Shown one piece after another: positions 34,947 through 42,828 of a stretch of DNA of 52,435 nucleotides (position 1 is its first letter; every line of letters begins with the position of its first letter). The notes beneath the pieces are model-generated. The model saw only the letters and a list, made by a program, of their open reading frames with translations, was not told the origin of the DNA and ran no database searches. Position numbers and translations under genes: made by a program. Origin of the DNA: an uncultured Erysipelotrichaceae bacterium (GTDB lineage Bacteria; Bacillota_I; Bacilli_A; RF39; UBA660); NCBI GenBank assembly GCA_948439995.1, contig CAOJNP010000007.1, positions 1 to 52,435 of the forward strand. The letters run 5' to 3'.

Positions 34947-35606
34947 TTTTTTTCGATTTGTTTTTTCTCTTGGTTCAAAGAAATAAGGAAAAATTCCTAG
35001 TTTTGATCCACATAAATGAGCAATGGGAAAAACAATCAAAACAGTTAAAATCTGTACAATCATTTTTGGAACTTCTGTATAATCTTCTTCGCTTAACTTT
35101 CCACCATTTCCTAACATGTCAATATAAAAATCAGTCCGAGTTAATTTTTCTTTATATTCAATTTGATGAAGAAAATAAGTATCAGTTGTAAGATCTTCGT
35201 AAACTATTTTACCTACAGGTAAAATAGAATCTCCAGAATAAATATCACCAGTAGTATGAATAACTGATTCTTCATTGATCTTTGCTGCTATGATTTCTCC
35301 AGATGGAAGGATCAAAGCCTGAAAATAATAATTGTCATGATATCCTCCACCACGATTTCGATATTGAATTCCTTTTGATACAACAGAAAATGTCTCATGA
35401 GTTAATAAATCGTTTACTGATTCAGCTAAAAAAATATTTTCTGTCGCCTTTCCTCCAATCATTCCTTCTTCCACGGTGTGTTCTTCCCGATAATTTTCAT
35501 AAGCTTTTGGCATAACCAATAAAACGATTTTAGTCGTTCCAAAGCTTATGAGAACTCCCAAGCACAAACATAACCAAATATCAAAGCGTAAATGATGATA
35601 TCTCAT
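34935..35606 (-). CDS. hypothetical membrane protein, two transmembrane segments
   Basis: 223 residues with one membrane helix near the N-terminus (about 9-31), an extracytoplasmic domain of roughly 145 residues and a second helix near 183-205, then a basic tail. The outer domain has repeated beta-like segments (YYFQALILPSGEIIAAKI, IYSGDSILPVGKIVYEDL) recalling a small beta-barrel. I do not recognise the family. ATG at 35606 is chosen for AAAGGGAG upstream; 22 more in-frame codons lie before it. It sits between ylbL and parE on the same strand and ends in a terminator. Confidence 0.7.
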   Translation of the reverse strand: MRYHHLRFDIWLCLCLGVLISFGTTKIVLLVMPKAYENYREEHTVEEGMIGGKATENIFLAESVNDLLTHETFSVVSKGIQYRNRGGGYHDNYYFQALILPSGEIIAAKINEESVIHTTGDIYSGDSILPVGKIVYEDLTTDTYFLHQIEYKEKLTRTDFYIDMLGNGGKLSEEDYTEVPKMIVQILTVLIVFPIAHLCGSKLGIFPYFFEPREKTNRKKEKE

Positions 35607-35684
35607 ATTAACTACTCCCTTTCTATAAGCTTCTTCATTTACTATAATTATTGAATGTAGAAAAAAGATCATAACAAAAAATTG

Positions 35685-36698
35685 TTAAATAAAAGATAGC
35701 TCTCGTATAGCTTGTTCTAATGTTTTAACGGAAATCACTCGAATTTCTAAATCTTTTTCCTTTTTCACTTTCACTACTTCATCATAGTTTTCTTCAGGTA
35801 CCAAAAAGATATCTGCTTTCTTTTTTACAGCACCTAAAAGTTTATATTTTACGCCTCCAATTGCTCCAACAGTACCATCTTGATTGATCGTTCCAGTTCC
35901 TATAATTTTTTTTCCTTTTGTAATATCTTCTGGAATTAGCGAATTATAAATAGAAAGTGCCATCATAAGTCCGCCACTAGGACCAGATTCACTAGATTTT
36001 GATAAAATTTCAACATGAGGATCTGTTTCATATTCATAAGTAGTTGCAATAGAAATTCCAATTTTTAAACCATCTTTTGTTTCATAAACTTCTGCTGTTT
36101 TTAAAAAAATCTCATCATTTCGTCTAATCTGAATTTTTACGGTTTCTCCAAGCTGACAATTTGAAATGAGGTTTTGAATATCTTTTAATTCATCAATTTT
36201 TTTGTCATTAATTGAAATTAATTCATCAAATAGTTTTAAATCAGTCTTTGCTTCTTCACTAATATAAATGATATGATTGGTTTGATTTTTCACGTTTACT
36301 TCTTTACCTGCATGATGAAATGCGGATAATATCGCATTATTTTGAGCTTGCAAAAGAGAAATTTGATCTGCTTTTATCATATCATCTATACTTTCGTTTT
36401 CTGGCTTAATATCATCTTCTGGGACAATATCCCAATTAGGCATGAAATAAGAAAATATCAAAAATGGAATATTTCCTCTTATCATAGATACATAAGCCAT
36501 TGATAATGATCCTGTTGTTTCATATCCATTTTCAATTTCGATACGTTCACTTAAATCGATTGATCCTCCAGGAGTATAAATAACATATGGAAGTTTCAAT
36601 TGAAAAAAGAAAATCACAGCAACAATCGAAAATAAAAATACTAGATTTTCTTTCATGAATGTTTTCAGTTTGACATAAACTTTATTAAATGAGATCAA
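35685..36698 (-). CDS. ylbL: YlbL/SepM-like membrane protease (PDZ and Lon-like domains)
   Basis: Membrane-anchored serine protease with one N-terminal helix, a PDZ domain (about 135-210) and a Lon-type proteolytic domain with Ser241 in SGPSGG and the partner Lys284 in GGVKYK. B. subtilis YlbL takes part in the DNA-damage checkpoint recovery by degrading the division inhibitor YneA; streptococcal SepM processes a competence peptide. A TTG start at 36698 is proposed because AGGTGA lies 5 bases upstream; GTG at 36707 overlaps that site and ATG at 36656 has none. It is divergent from the YlbJ-like gene. Residue numbers count from the TTG. Confidence 0.9.
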   Translation of the reverse strand: MISFNKVYVKLKTFMKENLVFLFSIVAVIFFFQLKLPYVIYTPGGSIDLSERIEIENGYETTGSLSMAYVSMIRGNIPFLIFSYFMPNWDIVPEDDIKPENESIDDMIKADQISLLQAQNNAILSAFHHAGKEVNVKNQTNHIIYISEEAKTDLKLFDELISINDKKIDELKDIQNLISNCQLGETVKIQIRRNDEIFLKTAEVYETKDGLKIGISIATTYEYETDPHVEILSKSSESGPSGGLMMALSIYNSLIPEDITKGKKIIGTGTINQDGTVGAIGGVKYKLLGAVKKKADIFLVPEENYDEVVKVKKEKDLEIRVISVKTLEQAIRELSFI

Positions 36699-36738
36699 AT
36701 AAATCACCTAACATATTATATCAAAAAAAGAGGCATTT

Positions 36739-37650
36739 ATGAAGAAAGCAAAAAAAAATTTTATCATTTTATGTGGTATTTTATTTCTATTACTTTTGGT
36801 TTTAAAAAATAGTATTCGTGTCAAACAAAACATGATAACTTCAGTAGAACTATGGTTGACACAAGTATTTCCTTCTTTATTTCCTATGTTCATTATAAGT
36901 GATTTACTAATTCAATACAATTTACCACATTATTTAGCCAATTTATTTGGACCTCTTTTTACAAAAATTTTTAGGACTTCTCCCAATGGTATTTTTATTT
37001 TTATCATGTCTATGCTATCTGGAACTCCATCAAGTGCTTTCCTATTGAAAAACTTTGTTGAAAAAAAATTAGTAAATGAAACAGAAGCAAGCTTTCTTTT
37101 GACATTTACTTTCTTTTCCAATCCCTTATTTTTAATCAATATGCTTTCTATTTTATTTCCAAATCAATATTCCATAGTCTGGAAAATTATTTTCATCCAT
37201 TACGGAGTTAATATTATTATTGGAATCTTATTACGACCAAAAGAAAAACAAGTATATCAAAAAGTAGAAATGAAAAAAATGAATCTTGATTTTGGTTCTG
37301 TTTTAAGTAAATCTTTAAAAAAAGCAATGGATACTTTATTAATCATTTTAGGAACGATTTCTTTTTATTATATGATTGCTAATTTATTTACCATTGAAAA
37401 TCCATTTTTCCAAAATATTTTTTGTGGTTTGTTAGAATTAACACAAGGATTAAATCAATTAAAAATACATCATTTTCCTTTAATATGGAAAGAAATACTT
37501 GCAATTAGTTTCATTTCTTTTGGAGGATTCAGTATTCATACTCAAATAAAAAGTATCATCAATGATACTAATATTTCTTATTATCCTTTTTTAAAGGGAC
37601 GAATCCTTCATGTATTCTTTTCTATTTTATTTATTGTATTACTTTCCTGA
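36739..37650 (+). CDS. ylbJ: YlbJ-like sporulation integral membrane protein
   Basis: 303 residues, about eight membrane helices, with the nucleoside-recognition/gate-domain pattern: NSIRVKQ..., LWLTQVFPSLFPMFIISDLL, MLSGTPSSAFLLKN, TFFSNPLFLINML, and later LGTISFYYMIANLF. This is the YlbJ/SpoVV-like layout; such proteins act in spore-envelope transport of dipicolinic acid or assembly in spore formers. AGAGG lies 5 bases before the ATG. It is next to ylbL, as in Bacillus, but here the two diverge. Its last 43 bases overlap the convergent pseudopilin gene. Confidence 0.82.
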   Translation: MKKAKKNFIILCGILFLLLLVLKNSIRVKQNMITSVELWLTQVFPSLFPMFIISDLLIQYNLPHYLANLFGPLFTKIFRTSPNGIFIFIMSMLSGTPSSAFLLKNFVEKKLVNETEASFLLTFTFFSNPLFLINMLSILFPNQYSIVWKIIFIHYGVNIIIGILLRPKEKQVYQKVEMKKMNLDFGSVLSKSLKKAMDTLLIILGTISFYYMIANLFTIENPFFQNIFCGLLELTQGLNQLKIHHFPLIWKEILAISFISFGGFSIHTQIKSIINDTNISYYPFLKGRILHVFFSILFIVLLS

Positions 37651-38228
37651 TAACAAGATGAACTTTGATAACCCAAATATGATTTTTCTGGAAATGCATC
37701 TTCACTTAAATCTGCCTTTTTACCAATATAGAAAAACTCCAAATCATCAATAATATTTTCATTTTGATATTTGATAGTAACTGGTATTTGAAAATGAACT
37801 GAAAAATAATCAGAACATTCAGATTCATCACAAGAATTCATGTTACTAATATATTCATATGGGATACATCTTACTTGGTAACGAGTATGAGAATTTTTAC
37901 TTTTCATACTCCATAATTCATCACCATAACGCACTTTTTTCTCTTCTACTAGTAATGATTTTTCACTTCCATCTTGAAAAAGAAAAATTAGTTCCAAAGT
38001 ATTTTCATCAATGTTACCTTCTCGAATTCCTACTAATCCTAAATTATTAAAATCATCCATTACATTTCTTAAAATGCTAGCACGATTTAATTGATTATCA
38101 ATTGCAAAATTATTATTATTGGAAGTGTATTGAACATCCAATAATAAATTAAATAAAAAAAGCAAAACAATGGAGATCAAAGCGATACTGACAATAAATT
38201 CTACTAAAGTGATTCCTCGTTTATTCAT
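37608..38228 (-). CDS. pseudopilin-like protein with class III leader
   Basis: 206 residues. The leader MNKRG is followed by ITLVEFIVSIALISIVLLFLF, with Glu at +5, the type II secretion/type IV minor pilin signature. The C-terminal 150 residues contain four or five Cys, two near the end. It overlaps the upstream pilin-like gene by 4 bases (ATGA) and the YlbJ-like gene tail-to-tail by 43 bases. Minor-pilin role is inferred. Confidence 0.82.
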   Translation of the reverse strand: MNKRGITLVEFIVSIALISIVLLFLFNLLLDVQYTSNNNNFAIDNQLNRASILRNVMDDFNNLGLVGIREGNIDENTLELIFLFQDGSEKSLLVEEKKVRYGDELWSMKSKNSHTRYQVRCIPYEYISNMNSCDESECSDYFSVHFQIPVTIKYQNENIIDDLEFFYIGKKADLSEDAFPEKSYLGYQSSSCYQESNTINKIEKNT

Positions 38229-38815
38229 AAATCTTCACCTACTTTAATAGTCGCAAAATAGGAAATACAATGTTCATCATTCATACAAGATTCTCCTTGT
38301 TCATTACTTTTATATTCCACTATTAATCGATAACCGGAAATTCCTTTTCCTCCTAGTGTTTTTAAATAATTGCCAAGATCCACACTAACGGTGGATAAAA
38401 TATTACAAAGTCCGTCTCGTGATTGATCACAATCTTGTAAAATAGAAAGATCATAATATGTCATATAAAAATTGGAAATATGTAATTGTTGACTCATAAT
38501 TTCACAAAAAGCTTTTTCTTTTTGGTATTGATCAAATATATCAATATTATTACAACCAAAAGAAATAATAAAGTTAGAATTATCACTGCGATTGGAAGAA
38601 TCCAAATGAGATATAATACGATCTAGTCTTTGACTTACTAAATATTTTTTGATGGAATAAGTTTTATACAAATTTGCTACATCGTCATAAGTAACACGCC
38701 TTTTTTCATTATTTCTCAATGCTACAAAAGTAGAATAAAGATATAATAAAGAAGACATTAAAACGACAATGACAACAATTGTTTCTACAAAAACAAAACC
38801 CTTTTTATTCTTCAT
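38225..38815 (-). CDS. pseudopilin-like protein with class III leader
   Basis: 196 residues with leader MKNKKG followed by FVFVETIVVIVVLMSSLLYLY, Glu at +5, so it fits a prepilin-peptidase substrate. The body has several Cys (SFGCNN, FCEIM, QDCDQ, LCNIL, SCMND, HCISY). ATG at 38815 is chosen for AGGAGTG upstream. First gene of a two-gene unit with a good promoter at 38835-38863. The assembly machinery is not in the window. Confidence 0.78.
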   Translation of the reverse strand: MKNKKGFVFVETIVVIVVLMSSLLYLYSTFVALRNNEKRRVTYDDVANLYKTYSIKKYLVSQRLDRIISHLDSSNRSDNSNFIISFGCNNIDIFDQYQKEKAFCEIMSQQLHISNFYMTYYDLSILQDCDQSRDGLCNILSTVSVDLGNYLKTLGGKGISGYRLIVEYKSNEQGESCMNDEHCISYFATIKVGEDL

Positions 38816-38834
38816 GATAAACACTCCTATTTTC

Positions 38835-38863
38835 ATTATAAAAGATCAGAATGAATTATTCAA
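38835..38863 (-). promoter_or_regulatory. promoter of the pseudopilin pair
   Basis: TTGAAT-N17-TATAAT on the minus strand, 20 bases before the ATG. Confidence 0.7.
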
Positions 38864-38945
38864 TGAGAATAATTTTTTTCATTTGATTTGTATGGAACAA
38901 AATATCAGAAAAAACGAGTTTTGCACGTTTCTATTTAATCCTAAA

Positions 38946-40499
38946 TTACCATTCAGTATATTCTTTTTCTTTGAAAGGACTACTTTTATACTCATTAATA
39001 ATAAGACTTGTTGTCGTAAGAAGCATTCCAGCAATCGAACAAGCATTCATTAAAGCATTGGCAACAACAAAATAAGGATCAACTACTTTCGTCTCATCTA
39101 TTGTTTCCCACTTTTCCGTAATAAGATTGTATATCATTTGATAATTTTCTTTTTTTAATCTTTCTTCTTTTTTGGAATAATCAATTCCTGCATTTAAAAG
39201 AATTTGCTCCCATGGTTTTTTTAAAGCTTTTTTCCATATTTGAAAAGATTCTTGATTCGATTCTAACATCTGTTCTATTTGCAAAAGACTAATACCACTT
39301 CCAGGTAATAATCCTTTTTTGGAAACCGCTGTAGCGCACAAAGCATCTTCTAAACGCATTCTTTTTTCCAAACATTCGATCTTAGTTGGAGCTCCCAATT
39401 TTATTTCTACTATACCATGAGTAAACATAGCAATTCTTTTTTGATAAAAAGATTCATCAAATTCAGCTTGTATTTTCTTGGCTTCTTTTTTCATTTTTTG
39501 GATATATTTTTTAATATGAGAATCCATGTTAAAATCAATTTTTGTTTGATCTTTATCAATGATTACACTTTTTACTTTACCAATCAATACATTAGAAAAA
39601 TCATTTAAATCATTGATCATCTTCGCGTTCGAAATTACTTCAATATCTTTCATAATTTGATTTGTTTTAAGTCCATATTCTAAAATTTTAATTAACGCAC
39701 AAGATAAGTTTTCTTGTTTTGAAAGTGCCAATATTTCTTGTACTATTAAATCATCAAATTCATTTGCTAGAATAACAAATGCTTTTTTTTGCTGACATAC
39801 TTCATTGATAAAAAAACTAATGCTATTTAAATCTTGTAGTGTATCATGAATAAGAAGTAAAAAAGCATCTTGTAATATTAATTCTTGATTCTGAGCTAAA
39901 AAATGATAAGATGCCAAATGAGATGAGAAACAATATCCTTTTAAATAAGTTACATCAATCGTATTTTCTGGAATTTCTTGAATGGAAACAGCAAGTGGCG
40001 ATTTTACTTTTTTTAAGACTTCATATGCAATGGTTCCTAATGTTTTATCATTTGCAGAAGAAATAGCCATATCTTTTATTCTGATTTCGGTTGGTTTTAT
40101 TATTTTATCTTGTAATAAATTTAAAATAATTTCTAATGTTTTTTCTAATTCTTTTTTTAAAATAACAGGATGGATTCCTTTTTTAATCGATTTTCTACTT
40201 TCCAAAAAAAGACTTTGTAATAAAACTAAGGTGGTAGTAGTTCCATCTCCAACTACCTCATTCGTTTTAATAGAAGCCTCTTTAGCAATTTCTAAAATAG
40301 CTCCCATTACTTCATCTTCACTTTCGATATTTTTTGCAATGGTAACTCCGTCATTTGTGATAAAAGGAGAATAACTAGAATGATCAATAATTGCATTTTT
40401 TCCAATCGGTCCTAAAGTTTGTTTGACAGTGTCACATAATAATTGAATACTCTCTTCCATTTTTGCTTCTAATTCTACTCCACTGATTACTTTTTTCAT
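38946..40499 (-). CDS. divergent GroEL-like chaperonin
   Basis: 517 residues over the whole type I chaperonin fold. The nucleotide site is kept: TLGPIGKNA (28-36), NDGVTIAK (49-56), GDGTTTT (84-90), and D385 in MRLEDAL, matching the catalytic Asp398 of E. coli GroEL; GGG of that region is GSG. The apical domain is strongly changed: the canonical RGYLSPYF is KGYCFSSHL (187-195), where GroES and substrate bind. The C-terminus ends EYTEW without the usual GGM tail. No groES or CIRCE element is adjacent. Its ATG overlaps the stop of the DUF4130-type gene (ATGA). It may be a specialised paralog; whether a standard groEL exists elsewhere is not visible. Confidence 0.85.
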   Translation of the reverse strand: MKKVISGVELEAKMEESIQLLCDTVKQTLGPIGKNAIIDHSSYSPFITNDGVTIAKNIESEDEVMGAILEIAKEASIKTNEVVGDGTTTTLVLLQSLFLESRKSIKKGIHPVILKKELEKTLEIILNLLQDKIIKPTEIRIKDMAISSANDKTLGTIAYEVLKKVKSPLAVSIQEIPENTIDVTYLKGYCFSSHLASYHFLAQNQELILQDAFLLLIHDTLQDLNSISFFINEVCQQKKAFVILANEFDDLIVQEILALSKQENLSCALIKILEYGLKTNQIMKDIEVISNAKMINDLNDFSNVLIGKVKSVIIDKDQTKIDFNMDSHIKKYIQKMKKEAKKIQAEFDESFYQKRIAMFTHGIVEIKLGAPTKIECLEKRMRLEDALCATAVSKKGLLPGSGISLLQIEQMLESNQESFQIWKKALKKPWEQILLNAGIDYSKKEERLKKENYQMIYNLITEKWETIDETKVVDPYFVVANALMNACSIAGMLLTTTSLIINEYKSSPFKEKEYTEW

Positions 40500-41242
40500 A
40501 ATTCATCTCTCACTTCCGTAATATATTTCCAATATTTTTTAGGCATAAAATTCATTCGACAACGATCGTTTTTTCGTTCTTGAATTCCTATGGTGTTATA
40601 AAATGTTTTCCATAAATCTTCAATCATTTTTTCTTGGTCATTTTCTTTTTCAAGAGATAGTTTAAATTCCCTTTCAGAAAGAATCACAAACTTTTTTTTA
40701 TCATATATACTTATTATTTTTCTTTTGACATCTTTTATAATCCAAAATTCATTTTTTAAGCGTTTTGAAAAATGACAAGATAGCAAAAATAAAATATCAT
40801 TAGTAGGACTCATTTCAGCATACAAAAGATGATTTTGTAACTCTTGAAATCGAAGAAAGCCCTTCAATTTATGAGATTCATGTAATACATAGTTAGAAAT
40901 TCGAAGAACTTCACGAACACATTTTAAATTTCTTTGATACATAATTTTTTTGCGATACTTTAATGCATAATAAACAAAATAATATAACAAGAGTTCTTTT
41001 TTTTCCTCCTCCGACAAAAAAACATAATACATTGCTCGTGCCACAGAAATTCCAAAGCTTTGAATGATCTGGTCCAACAAATGGTCCTGTTTGGGAATGT
41101 TAAAATGGATTATATTCTCAAAAAGTGTAGGTGAATAATTCTCAGGTTTAATATTTTCCACTTTTTGATTTGTTTTTAATAAATAAAAAATGGTATTTAA
41201 AAGACTTAAATAATCTCCATCATATACATAAACGTGATTCAC
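40496..41242 (-). CDS. DUF4130/TIGR03915-type putative DNA metabolism protein
   Basis: 248 residues. The start (VYVYDGDYLSLLNTIF) and the end (YNTIGIQERKNDRCRMNFMPKKYW) are the hallmarks of the family that accompanies the TIGR03916 radical SAM proteins and that is fused to a uracil-DNA-glycosylase-type domain in other bacteria. No catalytic residues can be named. The GTG start shares a base with the radical SAM stop (TAGTG) and the stop overlaps the chaperonin start, so all three are translated together. A role in DNA repair or modification is inferred from family and partners. Confidence 0.88.
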   Translation of the reverse strand: MNHVYVYDGDYLSLLNTIFYLLKTNQKVENIKPENYSPTLFENIIHFNIPKQDHLLDQIIQSFGISVARAMYYVFLSEEEKKELLLYYFVYYALKYRKKIMYQRNLKCVREVLRISNYVLHESHKLKGFLRFQELQNHLLYAEMSPTNDILFLLSCHFSKRLKNEFWIIKDVKRKIISIYDKKKFVILSEREFKLSLEKENDQEKMIEDLWKTFYNTIGIQERKNDRCRMNFMPKKYWKYITEVRDEL

Positions 41243-42453
41243 TAAAATAACCTCAATTGTTCCATATTATTTTCTTCTTTCTCGATTTTTTCTTCTAACA
41301 CTAAATTTTTTTCAATCCATTCTTTTTGAAACCATTTATGATTTATAAAATATTTTCCATTGCATAAAATAAAATATTTTGCTCTTTTTAATACTACACC
41401 CATTCGTTTTAAATCTTCAAAATGAATCGTAAAATGTTTTCGTGCAGTAAGAATACGTTTTGCACTTTTGACACCAATTCCTGGAATTTTTAATAAATCA
41501 TAATAAGAACAAGTACTAATTTCTTTAGGAAATTCATCAAAATGTCTTAAAGCCCAATCCGCTTTCGGATCAATCATAGTATTAAAATTAGGATGTTTAA
41601 AATCTAATAAATCTTTTACTTGAAAATGATAAAAACGAAGTAACCAATCGGCTTGATAAAGCCTATTTTCTCGTGTTAAGGGAGGACATATAATACTTGG
41701 CAAATAAGAATCTTTATTAATAGGCACATATGCAGAATAAAAAACACGTTTTAAATGGAATGATCGGTATAAACTAGCACTTTTATTCATAATGTCCAAA
41801 TCACTTTCTTTTGTTGCTCCAATAATCATTTGAGTGCTCTGACCAGCTGGCACATATTTTTTACTTTGATTTTGATTTACATAATTCATAATACTAGAAA
41901 CATTTTGACTCGTTTTATTTGGTGCCAAACGTTTTAATTCATTTTCTGTAGGAAGTTCGATATTGGCACTTAATCGATCCACTAAAAGTCCTAATTCTTT
42001 CACTAATTTTTGACTGGATCCAGGAATTGCCTTCGCGTGAATATATCCATGAAAATGATACTTATGTCGCAATAATGAAACTGTTTTAATAATCAATTCC
42101 ATCGTGTAATCTGGACTTTTTAGAATACCAGAACTTAAAAATAAACCTTCAATATAATTTCTTCTATAAAAATTTAAAGTAATGCTACACACTTCTTCTG
42201 GAGTAAATATCGCTCTTTTAATAGAATTACTTCTTCTGTTTAAACAATATTTACAATCAAAAATACAACAGTTGGTAAATAAAATTTTTAAAAGAGAAAT
42301 ACATCTTCCATCAGAAGCAAAAGAATGACAAATTCCAGATAAAGCAGTATTTCCAACTCCATGTTTGCTTTTTCTATTACTTCCACTAGAAGAACAAGAT
42401 GCATCGTATTTTGCACTATCGGCTAAAATTTTTAATTTTTCTTGTAAATCCAT
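41242..42453 (-). CDS. radical SAM protein, putative DNA modification/repair (TIGR03916 type)
   Basis: 403 residues. The [4Fe-4S]-SAM motif is C63-x3-C67-x2-C70 in CIFDCKYC. The N-terminus has KYDASCSSSG and GICHSF, typical of the family. A helix-hairpin-helix LLKIPGIGVKSAKRI begins near residue 320, a DNA-binding element also found in repair proteins. ATG at 42453 is chosen because GGTGA lies upstream; a TTG 12 bases earlier overlaps it. First gene of an operon under a LexA-like box. The reaction has not been established for this family, as far as I know. Confidence 0.9.
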   Translation of the reverse strand: MDLQEKLKILADSAKYDASCSSSGSNRKSKHGVGNTALSGICHSFASDGRCISLLKILFTNCCIFDCKYCLNRRSNSIKRAIFTPEEVCSITLNFYRRNYIEGLFLSSGILKSPDYTMELIIKTVSLLRHKYHFHGYIHAKAIPGSSQKLVKELGLLVDRLSANIELPTENELKRLAPNKTSQNVSSIMNYVNQNQSKKYVPAGQSTQMIIGATKESDLDIMNKSASLYRSFHLKRVFYSAYVPINKDSYLPSIICPPLTRENRLYQADWLLRFYHFQVKDLLDFKHPNFNTMIDPKADWALRHFDEFPKEISTCSYYDLLKIPGIGVKSAKRILTARKHFTIHFEDLKRMGVVLKRAKYFILCNGKYFINHKWFQKEWIEKNLVLEEKIEKEENNMEQLRLF

Positions 42454-42469
42454 TTTTTTCACCAAGATT

Positions 42470-42499
42470 ATTATATAATAAATGCTTTTGCTTTTCCAA
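42470..42499 (-). promoter_or_regulatory. promoter of the radical SAM/DUF4130/chaperonin operon
   Basis: TTGGAA-N18-TATAAT on the minus strand, 17 bases before the ATG. The -35 overlaps the SOS-like box. Confidence 0.5.
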
Positions 42500-42510
42500 A
42501 CATTCGTTTG
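42497..42510 (-). promoter_or_regulatory. LexA/DinR-like operator (SOS-like box)
   Basis: CAAACGAATGTTTG on the minus strand compares with the Gram-positive DinR/LexA consensus CGAACRNRYGTTCG: the two symmetric G/C positions are A/T, all others fit, including RNRY. It overlaps the -35 of the operon promoter. It could also act on the divergent small membrane gene. No LexA gene is in the window. Confidence 0.5.
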
Positions 42511-42535
42511 TAATTTTGTTTGGAAATTTTTGCAT

Positions 42536-42559
42536 AAAAAAATATCATTTTAAAAATGA
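42536..42559 (-). terminator. terminator downstream of the ysxE-like transcript
   Basis: TCATTTT/AAAATGA hairpin on the minus strand followed by seven T with one break. It would stop transcription from the spoVID-ysxE-like pair before the radical SAM operon. Confidence 0.45.
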
Positions 42560-42624
42560 CATTTCTTAGGCTGGATACCTATATCAAGTTTTCTTATTAT
42601 CATAAACTAATAATAGGTGATATT

Positions 42625-42828
42625 ATGAATCCAAATCATTGTCCCAGACCTTGCAAAAGAGGGCCTGGTGGTTTCTTTACCGTTTTTGCTATTTTAATTT
42701 TATGTGTTTTGATTTTTTATCAAGTAATCATCACACTCATACTACCATTTCGCTTTAATATTTTTATCTTATTTGTAGAAATTCTTATTTTATTGTGCTT
42801 GCTCTATCGCATAGTATGGCCTTATTAA
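42625..42828 (+). CDS. small two-helix membrane protein with N-terminal CPRPC
   Basis: 67 residues beginning MNPNHCPRPCKRGPGG, then two hydrophobic helices (about 17-39 and 45-63) and ending VWPY. The two Cys in CPRPC could bind metal, pair, or be acylated. ATG at 42625 is chosen for AGGTGATATT immediately upstream; the frame is open 69 bases further 5' but without a ribosome site. It is divergent from the radical SAM operon and its last 39 bases overlap the ysxE-like gene on the other strand. Family not recognised. Confidence 0.6.
   Translation: MNPNHCPRPCKRGPGGFFTVFAILILCVLIFYQVIITLILPFRFNIFILFVEILILLCLLYRIVWPY

Noticed and set aside
36708-36893. Minus-strand open frame opposite the start of the YlbJ-like gene
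   Set aside because: It covers the ylbL ribosome site and is the complement of a well-supported membrane protein.
38769-39053. Plus-strand open frame of 94 codons between the pseudopilin pair and the chaperonin gene
   Set aside because: It is antisense to both genes and to a strong promoter, lacks a ribosome site, and reads as AT-rich noise.
39982-40374. 130-codon plus-strand open frame inside the chaperonin gene
   Set aside because: Antisense shadow of a conserved coding region; no ribosome site or promoter.
40500-42453. CIRCE element (HrcA operator) controlling the chaperonin-like gene
   Set aside because: No TTAGCACTC-N9-GAGTGCTAA-like repeat is present upstream of the chaperonin gene or its operon.
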